In this document: piece by piece, positions 43,160-53,080 of the stretch
How positions within the stretch are numbered: the stretch's first letter is position 1
Layout of the letters: the number at the start of each line of letters is the position of its first letter
Assembly: GCA_018806915.1 (NCBI GenBank)
Contig: JAGKQI010000105.1
Location: forward strand, 1,426,001-1,490,000
Direction of reading: 5' to 3'
Origin: Phytophthora colocasiae
Taxonomy: Eukaryota > Oomycota > Peronosporomycetes > Peronosporales > Peronosporaceae
Length of the DNA: 64,000 nucleotides
Program-made: the position numbers and the translations under genes
The notes under the pieces: generated by a model
The model's input: only the letters and a program-made list of their open reading frames with translations
The model's database searches: none
Told to the model about the DNA's origin: nothing

Positions 43160-43923
43160 AGGAGTAGCAGTGTTTCGCCGTAGCAGTAAGATGACAGTTC
43201 ATATCACTTCGTGTAGTCATCAGTTCCAACAGCGTAATCTCAGATCACTTGCTTGTATTGCCCACACTATTCTTGTCAGGATCGCCCCTTTTCACGAGTA
43301 GTAGAGTCAGCCACCAGTTTAGTAATACTCAAGGTCACAGGGCGAATTCATCCCGCCACCAGTCTCCCAAGAGAGAAGGGATCACCAAGTCGTTAAGGTC
43401 ACGGCGTAGCTGATAGTCCCTGAAGTCGGCAAAGTCACCATGCGACGGTCAGTTGCCGAAGTAGTCAAAGTCACCGCGCGACAGTTAGTCGTCGAAGTCG
43501 TCAAAGTCACCACGCTACAGTCAGTCGTCGAAGCCGTCAAAGTCACCACGCGACAGTCAGTCGCCGAAGTAGGCAGAGTTCATCTAGTGGTAGTAATTCA
43601 TCAAAGAGAGGTCAATTCGTCAAGCAGCAGCCAGTCACCCAGTAGAGTTCAATCGTCGAGCAGTAGTCAGTCACCAAGTAAGTAGTCGATCCCCAGTAGC
43701 TGTCCGCTCCGACAACTAGTAATAGTCGGCAGTCACGACTTCCGCCGCGAGTACCCCAAGCTAAGTAACCGCCGGAAGTCCACAGATTCACGTAGGGACA
43801 GTCATCGGACCATCCAAATGCAGTAAAAGAAAATGAAAAGAAGAGTGTTCCACTTGAACACTCGAGTCGCAAGACTTATCGTCAAGAGGAGTCGTCACCG
43901 TCTTGACTAGTCCAGCTTATTCC
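43160..43923. other. Spacer with a 36-bp minisatellite
   Basis: Non-coding spacer between integrase and the antisense ORF. From about 43431 four copies of a 36-bp unit (starting AAAGTCACC at 43431, 43467, 43503 and 43539) follow without spacers. Further degenerate GTCAGTCGTCG-like repeats run to about 43690. The unit length is a multiple of three and reads as a 12-residue repeat on the plus strand, but no longer frame is formed. Confidence 0.75.
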
Positions 43924-45438
43924 TTAGAAGAGTAACTCATCCTCGTCGACAGCCGCGTTGGCGTCGACCAGCCGAGCACTACGGCGGAGTTGAGGGAGTC
44001 CCTGTTCTTTTCGCCGAGTACTCTCGAACAATGTGATCAGCGCGTCAAAGTCAGGGCGTAGGGAAGTCGCAGGCAACCAACTCGTCTCGTAGGTAGCAAG
44101 TAGTACTAGATACTGCAACTCGCCGGCTTTCTTTCTTCGAGCAAGTATGTCGACCACCGGTAGACTCGCTCCGGCGAAAGCAGTTTCTTCAGATCCAATG
44201 GATCCAATGACAAGTCGTTCGATATAGCTCGTCGAGGGTAAGTCTTCCTCAGCGAGAGGACCCTCGTCATCCTCACCCGGTGTAGTAGTAATGCCTTCAG
44301 GTACTTCGGTAGGAAAAGGTCGACTCCAGCGACCCCGAAATGGTTTGAGTCGGTTTACATTGATGGTGACTACTCTGTTCGGGTGAGTCGGGATGGCGAC
44401 GCGGTAGGCGTTCTCACCAACAGTGCCAACTATACGGTAGGGGCCGTGCCAGGAGAAAGCCAATTTCTTCGAAGTCTTCTCTCCCCGGCGAGCTCTGAAA
44501 TATTGGTAGACCCAAACTGCATCACCTTCCTCAAACTTAGTAGCGACCTGATTTTGTAGTCGTTGTCCGTGGCGACTCTGGGCCTTAAGTAGTTGTCTTT
44601 CTACCAGTCGGCGGGTATCACGAAGCGATAAGTAGAGTCGTCGACGGTAAGTAGCGACCTCGTTACTTTTCCACTGAGCGGAGGTGTTCAGGAACGCCAA
44701 GTCGAGAGGCAACACGGGGTCACGGCCGTACAGACTGAAAAATGGAGAGTCACCGAGAGCCTCGTGGTAGGAAGTACGATAAGCGAAGAGTACTCTAGGT
44801 AGATACAAGTCCCAGTCATCTTGAGACTCACTTACATACATGCGCAGCATTCCGATCAGAGTCCCATTAAAGCGTTCGACGAGTCCCTGAGTCTGAGGGT
44901 GGTAAGCAGCTCCGAACAGCTTTTTAATTCCCAGAGTCTCATACAGCGACCTCGCTAACTCGGAGATAAAATTCGACCCTTGATCACTTAGTAGTTTTTC
45001 AGGCACTCCATGTCGCGAGATCACTTCGTTCACCATAACTTCCACGAAAGTCACAGAGTCCAAACGTTCGACCGCAAAAGCTTCTACCCACCGAGTGAAG
45101 TAGTCAGCAAATACTAGGATGAACTTGTTGCCTCTTGGAGTAGTTACGAGCGGACCGACTGCATCCACCACGAGGAGTGAAAAGGGACCAGACAGTTCTT
45201 GAATCGGCATTTTCTGCATGAGTCCATTCCGCCAAGGGCGGTAACCTTTGCCACTTCCACAGACCGTACACTCGCGGACATATTCAACGACGTCCTTCTT
45301 CCAACCATGCCAGTAGGCGTGCTTTCGCACCTTGTCCATAGTTTTGGTGACTCCTACGTGCGCAGCAAAGACGTCGGAGTGGCAGTGATGCAGTACAGTT
45401 GCGACGTAAGTAACAGGGATCACAGGTACTTCCAGTGA
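43924..45438 (-). CDS. Gypsy integrase (in frame after a TGA)
   Basis: This is the C-terminal part of pol. It begins directly after TGA 45439-45441 in the same register and has no ATG of its own near the start (the first Met codon is GTG at 45423). The zinc-binding HHCC motif is complete (HHCHSDVFAAHVGV; CTVCGSGKGY has no standard second C spacing problem). The core has VVDAVGPL, then LLSDQGSNF and a Glu in HPQTQGLVERFN. The C-terminal GPY/F module is WHGPYRIVGTVGENAYRV. A tail of about 100 acidic residues follows. The TGA probably arose from CGA (Arg) by a CpG transition, since closely similar elements carry Arg-Ser-Leu here in my memory; this is inference. If not suppressed, this copy lacks an integrase. 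Confidence 0.85.
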   Translation of the reverse strand, partial: SLEVPVIPVTYVATVLHHCHSDVFAAHVGVTKTMDKVRKHAYWHGWKKDVVEYVRECTVCGSGKGYRPWRNGLMQKMPIQELSGPFSLLVVDAVGPLVTTPRGNKFILVFADYFTRWVEAFAVERLDSVTFVEVMVNEVISRHGVPEKLLSDQGSNFISELARSLYETLGIKKLFGAAYHPQTQGLVERFNGTLIGMLRMYVSESQDDWDLYLPRVLFAYRTSYHEALGDSPFFSLYGRDPVLPLDLAFLNTSAQWKSNEVATYRRRLYLSLRDTRRLVERQLLKAQSRHGQRLQNQVATKFEEGDAVWVYQYFRARRGEKTSKKLAFSWHGPYRIVGTVGENAYRVAIPTHPNRVVTINVNRLKPFRGRWSRPFPTEVPEGITTTPGEDDEGPLAEEDLPSTSYIERLVIGSIGSEETAFAGASLPVVDILARRKKAGELQYLVLLATYETSWLPATSLRPDFDALITLFESTRRKEQGLPQLRRSARLVDANAAVDEDELLF

Positions 45439-48400
45439 TCAAGCTGGGCCAGCTCGAGCTTTCAAATGAACTCGCCGCATTAGGATCCCGTTCTTCACGG
45501 TGTAGTGAGGAGCCAAGGACAATACCTTCGCTCGCAGTTGGGCATCTAGTGCTAGGGCGCCACTCTCTAGGAAGGCAATCATAGCGAGTATCCACGGGGT
45601 GCGTTTCTGCTCTTCCTTAACGCGTGCCTGATCCAGCCCGAAAACGTCAATGGGGGAAACTAGTAGTTGTTCTTCGTCCAGAGGAGTCTCCCCCGGCGGC
45701 GGGGCCGGAGTGGCAGCTTCGGCAGTAAGTTCTTCGACGGGGAGTCGCTCCCCGACCACGACTTGATCACTTCCTCCGGTACTAGTAGGAGTAGTTCCAG
45801 CGACTTCGTCGGTCGCGACTTCAGTCTCGCCCTCCCCGACCAGGGCAGGAACCGGTTCATTCTCGTTAGCTTCGTTCAGTAGGTCGGCCATAGTAACAGC
45901 GTTGACTGTCACTGCATGTAGTCTAGAGAGTCCATCAACGTGACCCATGGAAGTACCTGGCCGGTGATACACTTTGAACCGTAACTGGGACAACTCCATC
46001 GCCCACCTGGCTAGCTTGGCGTTGCTAGTCCTGTTAGCGTCACTGAACACCCACAGTAGTGCCTTGTGGTCAGTGAAGAGGTCGAACTCACAACGGTCGA
46101 GGTAGCACCTGAACTTGCGAGTCGCCCACACGATTCCCCAGCACTCGATTTCCGAAGTACCATCCTGGTGGTTCACCCAGTTCTTCTCGGATCCAACTAA
46201 CAGCTTACTTGCGTAGGCGATAGCTCGGTCACGACCCGCGACTTCTTGCATCAAGCAGGCACCCACGGCCAGCTTCGAGGAGTCGACATAAAGCTTAAAC
46301 CGTTTGTGGAAGTCGGGGTAGACTAAAATAGGGGGCTCGACTAGCTTACGTTTCAGTTGCACGAAAGCAGACTCGCAGTCAGGACTCCACTCAAAAGGAA
46401 CACCCTTGGCCTTCAGCCTTTCAATGGGTGCAGAGATAGCTGCATACCCCGGTATGTACCTCCGGAAGTAACTAGTCAGGCCCAGGAAGGCGCGAACTGC
46501 ACGGAGGTCACTGGGTCGCTCGACATTCATGACTGCCTTTACCTTCTCAGGGTTAGGAAGTATGCCGGAGGGAGTGACTATGTGACCGAGGAAAGCTACT
46601 TGGTCACGACCCCACTTGCACTTCTTCATCTTGAGTTTAAAACCGGCAGTCCTGAAGCGCTCGAGTACTTGTCGAAGTCGCACAAGGTGAGTTGGGAAGT
46701 CGTCACTGAATACTACACAGTCGTCCAAGTAGACTAAACAAGTCCTCCACTTCAAGTCAACAAGTACTCCTTCCATAAGTCGCTCAAAAGCAGGTACTGC
46801 GTTGCACAGTCCAAACGGCATAACTAGCCACTCGAACAGCCCAAACTTGCAGGTGAAGGCTGTCTTCCCAACACTCCCCGCCGCCATCGGCACATTCCAG
46901 TACCCCGAGGCAATGTCCATGGTTGAGAAGAGCTTAGCATTTCCTAGCACATCCAGGATGTCATCGATGAGTGGCATCGGATAACAGTCTTTCACAGTCA
47001 CCGCATTGAGTCGTCGGTAGTCGATGCAGAAGCGAATACCTCCGTCGGGTTTGCGGATCATCAGAACGGGACTGGCCCAAGGACTACTCGAAGGTTGGAT
47101 GAGTCCCAAGTCCAGGTACTGCTGCACTTCGGCCTCCATCACATCGCCCTCAGCTTTCGAGACGCGATAGGGTCGCTGCTTGATAGGGGGGTGGTCACCA
47201 GTGTCTATCTCGAACTCGAGTAAGTGAGTCCGACCGGGTTTCATGGAAGTCTCGACAAACAAGTCTCTAAAGGACCCGAGTGTCTGCCTGAACAACCTCT
47301 TCTGTTCCTCACTCAACTTCGAATCGGTGAAGTCGACTGCAAACTCATCAGCTAGTTCCTTTTCGAGGTTCGGCATGGAGTGGAGTGACAAGTCAGGAGT
47401 AACGCCGGCAGCACTCACTACTGAAAGCACCCAGTCTCCCTCAGTGGTTCCCCTGGACTCGACAGGTCTTGAGTCACTACCTCGTGGAGAAGTCACCGGG
47501 GACTCGAACTCGAAAGCCGACTCCGGCACTACTGTGGCGGCAGCGACTAGAGTACCCTTCTTGATGATCAGTTCTTCGGTAGAAGCATTGCAGACCTCGA
47601 CTAATAATTTTCCTTGATTCACAGTACATAGCGTACGGGCAACTCGCACAGTTCCGTCCAGTCCCGGGACACCTTCAACCAACACAGTTTGTCCGTCGCT
47701 TGCTTGGCCTCGGACTTCCGACACTACTAGAGCTTGACCACCAGGGCAGATGCGAACAGTCGAACTCACTCGGGCAGAGTGCACTTCTTCGACTCTAGGA
47801 GTACCCAACGAAAACACTTCACCCGTGTCCTTCAGAGTCACAGAGTTAGAGTCTAAGTCGACAACAGCTCGGAACTGTCGAAGTGAGTCGGTCCCAAGTA
47901 TCACATCCACATGCATGTGATCGACGACCACAAAGGGTCGAACAATCTCCAACGACCCAAGTCTGAGAGGGAGGTCGGCAACGCCTCGTATCTTGAGTTG
48001 GTGACCCGACACTCCATTCAAGTTTCCTTTGTACGGTCGCAGAGAGTCATTGCCTCGCCCTATCCGACGGAGTACTTTACGGTCGATCAAGCTCACCACC
48101 GCACCAGAGTCGATGAGTATATCCACGGGTACACAGTCAACATATCCGGGAGAAGTGGCTTCCACACCACCCACTGAGCCAATCACCCGCTTACCTTCTG
48201 GTACTACATCGGTGTCTTCACTCTCGTCGAGTACATCCAGTTCAACTAGTCCAGTCTTCCGAGAGTCACCATTTCCTTCCTGAGTAGAGACTCGCACGGG
48301 ATCAGTCACTACGTACGCGTACTCGTACACGCTGTTCGAGTCGTCACGCGAACATCGAGGCCCTAGCTCTTCGATCTTCTGACCAGTCAAAGACGAGTAG

Positions 48401-50244
48401 TCGAAGCGCACTTGCTTCGGGCTCCGCGTTTTTCGCGACGGGAGAGCGGTCTTGAGGCAGTTGTCACACCGGTCTTCTCGCTCCTTCAACTTAGCTCGAA
48501 TGAGTGGACCTTCACTCAAGTACTTCTCCATTATTACACCCACGATGCGTTTCATCACGGAGCTACTCATTGCTCGGTAGAATTGTGCTACTTTCGCCAG
48601 AGCTCGTTCCTCAAGGTCATTATCTCCCCAATCGACTTCCGGGAGAGATAAGTCACTCAGGAGCGGCGACCCACAGTCAACACACACGGGGTTTACCTTT
48701 TCTTCCTCCTTGACTAAGTAGTACACCATTCTTCGGACTAGAGCATTCCATTTAGGATCCAGGCGTTTTCTTCGTCGGGAGGACACAGTCACTGCGTTGA
48801 CTGCATGACAGGGGTTTTCCGACAAGTCGATAGCCACATTCGCGATCACAGTCTCCTCAACACTTGAGTCAGTGGGCCTGTCGTCACTTACTCCAGCTGG
48901 GTTATAGTTCGAAGTGGCTTCAGTCTCTCCACCTCCCACATCACGTTCGTCCGTATCAGCAACTTCCTCATGATCGTGGAAGTAGTCGTTTTCCTTCGAC
49001 TTCCTCAAGTCGCTAAAGTCACGGTTAGCTCGCTTAGCTGCATTAGTCGCGGCTAGCGTCTTCCGATACCAGGCAGTCCAGTATTCGGGAGTAGCGAGCG
49101 CTCCCGGTGAGGACTCCCTCGTCCGACTTATGACTTCTTCGGGAATTCCTAATATCGTGCTTAGGTCAGCTGGTGACATTTTCTGCGACTGCGACGCATT
49201 CGTCTCCACTCTCTTCTTGAGTTCTACTTCGTCCAGCGGAAAGAGTCGCTCCTCGAGCTCTTTGTCGTATTCTTCTGTTTCTTCTAGTACTCCATTATTT
49301 ACTCCTTCAGTTAGCTCATCCAGTTCTTCTTCGGAAAACACCCAGGTAAGTTCAGTAGTCGCCCCCGCGGCGCTACTCTTAGTGCTCGCCTCACCCCCAC
49401 CATCCGCATCGGTGGTAGACGACTCACTCACAGTTTCACTCAGTTCTATTTCACCTTGAGTTTCCCGGGTCACACTCGCAGCCTCGACCCCAGTTCGTGT
49501 GACTTCTTCTTCAGTTAGATCACTCACCAGTTCGCCAGTAGTTAGCCCAGTATCGACTACGGCAGCGTTCGCCTCACCCCCACCATTAGCATCGGTGGTA
49601 GACGGCACACTTGCAGTCTCGTTCGCTACTCCGTCAGTCTTGTTAGTAGTCACCCCGGGTGTATCTTCGCTAGTCTCGTCATTTATCAGTTGATGATCAG
49701 TCATCACACTCGTCTCGTCAAGTAATTCTTCACGGTCCTTCGTAGGTTCATCTCTATTCTCGCTCGTATCGGGGTCGAAAATGCTCTCATCGAACTCAGG
49801 ACAGTCACTTTCACTTTCATCGTCACCTTCGGGCTGCAGCTCAGTGACTCCCAAGTCACCAGAGGAAGTAGTTTCTTCTTTCACACTTGTTCCATTAGTC
49901 ACCCACTCGCAGTGGACAACTTCACTCTTTGCGCGGGGCGCGGTCCAGTAGTTTACCGGGTTCGACTTCACGCGAACCTCATCTTCATACTCTTCGGCGT
50001 TAGGGTCCTTCAGTGAGTCCCCGACGTAGGCCGTAGTCAGGCAACTCGCTTCAACATCCTCACTCTCAATTTTATCAGTCTCAATCATGTTCACTCTATT
50101 TTCAGTCGTTGTTCTCTTTACTGTCTCAGTTGAACTCACTCCATTTCCATAACGAGTAGTAGTGGACTTGGAAGTGACTTCACTCAAGTCACTTAGCTGG
50201 CAGGAGGAAGGAGTGACTTCACCCTTCCCTTCCTCCAGCCCCCT
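45439..50244 (-). CDS. Gypsy Pol: protease, RT, RNase H
   Basis: The frame is open from the codon after the gag TGA, and its first ATG is at 50088, about 52 codons downstream. This favours expression by read-through of the gag stop. The first 430 or so residues are acidic and Ser/Thr-rich. A possible zinc-binding unit follows (VCVDCG ... RCDNCL). The protease has ILIDSGAVVSLI. The RT has YRRLNAVTVKDCYPMPLIDD and TCLVYLDDCVVFS, and RNase H begins LYVDSSKLAVGACLMQ, with FTDHKALLW later. The part before the stop (LKARAGPA) is the usual linker to the integrase. It ends at TGA 45439-45441, beyond which the same register continues into the integrase. Confidence 0.88.
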   Translation of the reverse strand, partial: RGLEEGKGEVTPSSCQLSDLSEVTSKSTTTRYGNGVSSTETVKRTTTENRVNMIETDKIESEDVEASCLTTAYVGDSLKDPNAEEYEDEVRVKSNPVNYWTAPRAKSEVVHCEWVTNGTSVKEETTSSGDLGVTELQPEGDDESESDCPEFDESIFDPDTSENRDEPTKDREELLDETSVMTDHQLINDETSEDTPGVTTNKTDGVANETASVPSTTDANGGGEANAAVVDTGLTTGELVSDLTEEEVTRTGVEAASVTRETQGEIELSETVSESSTTDADGGGEASTKSSAAGATTELTWVFSEEELDELTEGVNNGVLEETEEYDKELEERLFPLDEVELKKRVETNASQSQKMSPADLSTILGIPEEVISRTRESSPGALATPEYWTAWYRKTLAATNAAKRANRDFSDLRKSKENDYFHDHEEVADTDERDVGGGETEATSNYNPAGVSDDRPTDSSVEETVIANVAIDLSENPCHAVNAVTVSSRRRKRLDPKWNALVRRMVYYLVKEEEKVNPVCVDCGSPLLSDLSLPEVDWGDNDLEERALAKVAQFYRAMSSSVMKRIVGVIMEKYLSEGPLIRAKLKEREDRCDNCLKTALPSRKTRSPKQVRFDYSSLTGQKIEELGPRCSRDDSNSVYEYAYVVTDPVRVSTQEGNGDSRKTGLVELDVLDESEDTDVVPEGKRVIGSVGGVEATSPGYVDCVPVDILIDSGAVVSLIDRKVLRRIGRGNDSLRPYKGNLNGVSGHQLKIRGVADLPLRLGSLEIVRPFVVVDHMHVDVILGTDSLRQFRAVVDLDSNSVTLKDTGEVFSLGTPRVEEVHSARVSSTVRICPGGQALVVSEVRGQASDGQTVLVEGVPGLDGTVRVARTLCTVNQGKLLVEVCNASTEELIIKKGTLVAAATVVPESAFEFESPVTSPRGSDSRPVESRGTTEGDWVLSVVSAAGVTPDLSLHSMPNLEKELADEFAVDFTDSKLSEEQKRLFRQTLGSFRDLFVETSMKPGRTHLLEFEIDTGDHPPIKQRPYRVSKAEGDVMEAEVQQYLDLGLIQPSSSPWASPVLMIRKPDGGIRFCIDYRRLNAVTVKDCYPMPLIDDILDVLGNAKLFSTMDIASGYWNVPMAAGSVGKTAFTCKFGLFEWLVMPFGLCNAVPAFERLMEGVLVDLKWRTCLVYLDDCVVFSDDFPTHLVRLRQVLERFRTAGFKLKMKKCKWGRDQVAFLGHIVTPSGILPNPEKVKAVMNVERPSDLRAVRAFLGLTSYFRRYIPGYAAISAPIERLKAKGVPFEWSPDCESAFVQLKRKLVEPPILVYPDFHKRFKLYVDSSKLAVGACLMQEVAGRDRAIAYASKLLVGSEKNWVNHQDGTSEIECWGIVWATRKFRCYLDRCEFDLFTDHKALLWVFSDANRTSNAKLARWAMELSQLRFKVYHRPGTSMGHVDGLSRLHAVTVNAVTMADLLNEANENEPVPALVGEGETEVATDEVAGTTPTSTGGSDQVVVGERLPVEELTAEAATPAPPPGETPLDEEQLLVSPIDVFGLDQARVKEEQKRTPWILAMIAFLESGALALDAQLRAKVLSLAPHYTVKNGILMRRVHLKARAGPA

Positions 50245-52671
50245 TCAGTGTTGACTAGAGCTCGCCGCGACTCCAGCCTTCTGGACTAACTGGTTCAGTG
50301 CCTCTCTCGACGGGCAGTTGGCCACTACGTGGTCCGCACCTCCACACAAGAAGCAGGCCCTAGGGCCTCGACTGGCTTGGTAGTTAGAGCGAGAGTTGGA
50401 GTTCGTGTTCGGCGACTGTTGTTGCTGCTGGCGCTGGCCCGTTGACTGCTGTTGACGTTGGTACCCCCGAGGTAACTCACACTCGACGTAGACGTGACCA
50501 GTTCCTTGGCAGTTCGAGCAAGTCGAGTTGTTCCTGCGGCAGTTAAGTCGACTGCACCCCAGCGTGTGGCACCTCCCGCACACGGTGAGTCCTTCCTGAG
50601 TGTACAAGTCAGGACCCTGTCGAATACCTCGAGTCGGAGTCACCGGCAGGGAAGTAGTTGGCTGGATCGCATACACTCCTTGACTAGTAGCAGGCATTGC
50701 CTGGTACTGAATAGCAGCCGCAGTAGTTCCTCCCTGGTTAGTTGCCGGAGCGGCAGCCTGCACTTGCTGTTGCGCTAAGAGACTCTGAGTCTGTTGCATC
50801 ACAGTCAGCATTTGCTTCATCAAGTCATCATTCGCCGTTGACTTAGGAGGCTCGTCCTCGAAGTCAGCGTCGTCTTCCACTGGTAGGTGCTGGTTCTTGT
50901 ACAGGAGCACTGCTACGGCTTGAGGTATTGAGTTCACCAAAGAAGTGTCTAGTGTGTTCCGCCACTGCTTGTTACGGAGCCCTGACAGGAAATACTGGTA
51001 TCTCATTTCGGGGTCAAAGTACTGAGCGGCGTCACAGAGACTCGAAATTAAGTCGCCCCACACTTCGGCCGACATACCTCGGGATCGTTTAGTCACCTTC
51101 AGTCGCTCAATCATCTGGAGTGGAGTCTGACACACGAACTGGTTGTGGAAGCGAGTCCTCAGAGTGTTGAAGTCGTTAATCTGGGAGTAAGTCCACCATT
51201 CCTCACCAGTTTTGCCCTTAAGACACTCCCTGAAGGCACTCAAACGTAGGGAGTCGTCAAGACCTTCAGTAGCCCTCTCAAATGCACTCCAGAAGGATCG
51301 GGCTTTGTCTGCCGAGGCACCATCAGAGTAAAACGGCTGAATCATTCGGACTGCATTCTTGATGTTGGACGGCATACCCAGCGGTGGTCGAGTCACTTGG
51401 CTCACAGGTTGTTGGTAGTTCGGGGTGTATTGACCGGGAAGTTGACTGGGAACCGGAGAGTACGGTTGGCTACCCAAGCCACTGGCAAGATGTCCAGCAG
51501 TCACCGTATTTGGAGCAGTCACAGGAGGGGGCAGACTAGTTGCTTGAGTCGAATTTTTAGGTAGCTGCTGTTGGCCCCAGTACGCTGCCTGCCCGGCAGT
51601 CGCTTGCTGGTAACTAGTAGTGGCAGGAGTCATCGCAGGAACTGAAGTCAACGGTGGAGCCACACTCATAGGAGTCATAAGTGCACTGCTAGGGGGTACT
51701 TGAGTAGCAGGGGCTTGAGTCACTTGAGGAGGAGCGGAGGTAGTCGCATGGGAGATAGGAGCTGGCGTGCTGTAGGAGAACCCGGCCGCTGCCGACCATC
51801 CTATTGGCTGGATAAACGGATTGTTCAGTCCGGTGCCAGGATTGCCAGGAGTCGCTCCAAGCGTCACGTTCTGATAACTCGGGATCGCCGAGCGAGCAGA
51901 CTGAGGTACACTTGCAGCAGGAGTCATCACCGGAGCAGTAGGTGGTTGTCCAGGGAGTTGACCACTCCATCCGGTTGGATTAGTCCCCGTAGAACTAACA
52001 GCGACGTTCATACCAGTCCCTACACTAGGAGCGTATCCAGGTTGAGCCATCAGTTGAGGCGGGTACAGGTAGTGCTTGGTAGCATCAACTACTCCCATAG
52101 TCGCGACCCCCGGATGAGTCGCTGACGGAGTAGGGAGAACGGGAACTACTGGAGTCATCGGCGTAGTCGCTGGCTGGCTGGTCATAGGAGTTGAAGTTTG
52201 GAATTGAGTCTCACTCTGGGGCACAGGAGTCGCTGCGGCGAGTCCGGTACCGGAAGTCACTCCATGTAAGGTAAATCCGCCGTGAGTAGTTACGGGGCTA
52301 GCAAGTGGCCTAGCTTCTCCTCTCCTGGGCTCCGAAAGACTTCGGGTCAGCCGAGGCCTAGCAGGAGGAGGTTGTTGTACTGGGCGAGTAGAACCAAGAG
52401 CGGCCCGCCTCACCATGGCCTGGACCGAGGTCAGTCCTCCAGGAGCAGTTAGACTCGGCCTCCCCGGGTGCGTAGTAGCTGGAGGTCCACCAAGTCCAAA
52501 CCACGAAGTCGCAGGTTGGCTGTCACTGCCTCCTGGACTCGCAGGAGTCACCGTAGGTGGGCGACTTGTTCCTCCCCCGAACCAGGAAGTAGCAGATGGG
52601 CCCGTGCCACCGTTTTCACTCGAGGTAGTGCTTCTGTCGTCATCTCCGACACCAGGTCCAAACGACGACAT
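50245..52671 (-). CDS. Gypsy Gag
   Basis: From ATG 52671 the frame gives 808 residues. The first 430 or so are Pro/Thr/Ser/Gln-rich and low complexity. A capsid-like retrotransposon gag domain follows: MIQPFYSDGASADKARSFW, FRECLKGKTGEEWW and LRTRFHNQFV. The C-terminal part has Cys-rich motifs CGRCHTLGCSRLNC and CSNCQGTGHVYVEC, a Gln-rich spacer and a final zinc knuckle CFLCGGADHVVANC. Gag packages the RNA into virus-like particles. The frame ends in a single TGA at 50245-50247 and continues open, in the same register, into pol. Confidence 0.88.
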   Translation of the reverse strand: MSSFGPGVGDDDRSTTSSENGGTGPSATSWFGGGTSRPPTVTPASPGGSDSQPATSWFGLGGPPATTHPGRPSLTAPGGLTSVQAMVRRAALGSTRPVQQPPPARPRLTRSLSEPRRGEARPLASPVTTHGGFTLHGVTSGTGLAAATPVPQSETQFQTSTPMTSQPATTPMTPVVPVLPTPSATHPGVATMGVVDATKHYLYPPQLMAQPGYAPSVGTGMNVAVSSTGTNPTGWSGQLPGQPPTAPVMTPAASVPQSARSAIPSYQNVTLGATPGNPGTGLNNPFIQPIGWSAAAGFSYSTPAPISHATTSAPPQVTQAPATQVPPSSALMTPMSVAPPLTSVPAMTPATTSYQQATAGQAAYWGQQQLPKNSTQATSLPPPVTAPNTVTAGHLASGLGSQPYSPVPSQLPGQYTPNYQQPVSQVTRPPLGMPSNIKNAVRMIQPFYSDGASADKARSFWSAFERATEGLDDSLRLSAFRECLKGKTGEEWWTYSQINDFNTLRTRFHNQFVCQTPLQMIERLKVTKRSRGMSAEVWGDLISSLCDAAQYFDPEMRYQYFLSGLRNKQWRNTLDTSLVNSIPQAVAVLLYKNQHLPVEDDADFEDEPPKSTANDDLMKQMLTVMQQTQSLLAQQQVQAAAPATNQGGTTAAAIQYQAMPATSQGVYAIQPTTSLPVTPTRGIRQGPDLYTQEGLTVCGRCHTLGCSRLNCRRNNSTCSNCQGTGHVYVECELPRGYQRQQQSTGQRQQQQQSPNTNSNSRSNYQASRGPRACFLCGGADHVVANCPSREALNQLVQKAGVAASSSQH

Positions 52672-53080
52672 CTCGATTTCGGGTTCTTGCTCGTCTCTTT
52701 CTCTCTCTTCTTGTGCAGCCTTGAGTTCGGGTAGTTGTCGCACTCCCGCCCAGACGAACCACTCGGTCAACCAACTGACAACTAGTTGGTAGGACAAGAG
52801 TACTTCACTTCCACGTCCAAGTGGTCACTCGAAGTTCACTTTCAGAGACCTTCACCGGCTTGATTTGCGTCACCGGAACGGGTCGGATCCCGTCCTTTAG
52901 TGTAGTAGTAGAACACCTCCCTAGTTGACCCCTGTCGAACTAGCAGTGTTGTGACTCTTCACTCCTCAGTAAGTGAGAGCAGTTCTCTCTCCGGTAGCAG
53001 ATCTTGTAGGTGTAGTCTTCTTTCAGTGCTCACTCCGAGAACCCTTCTCCAGCAGGCAAGTACCCTGCTTCTCCACCACT
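52672..53080 (-). other. Gypsy leader region
   Basis: Sequence between the 5' LTR and the first gag ATG. The gag frame is already open from 52797 with protein-like composition (EWFVWAGVRQLPELKAAQEE), but it starts there with TTG, so an upstream or non-AUG start is possible. No other feature was seen. Confidence 0.4.
53061..53078 (-). other. Gypsy primer-binding site candidate
   Basis: Two bases inside the 5' LTR the element reads TGGTGGAGAAGCAGGGTA. The leading TGG fits pairing with the CCA end of a tRNA. I could not assign the tRNA. Confidence 0.45.

Noticed and set aside
43431..43585. Regular 36-bp repeats as a possible CRISPR-like array
   Set aside because: The units are contiguous with no unique spacers and lie in a eukaryotic retrotransposon.
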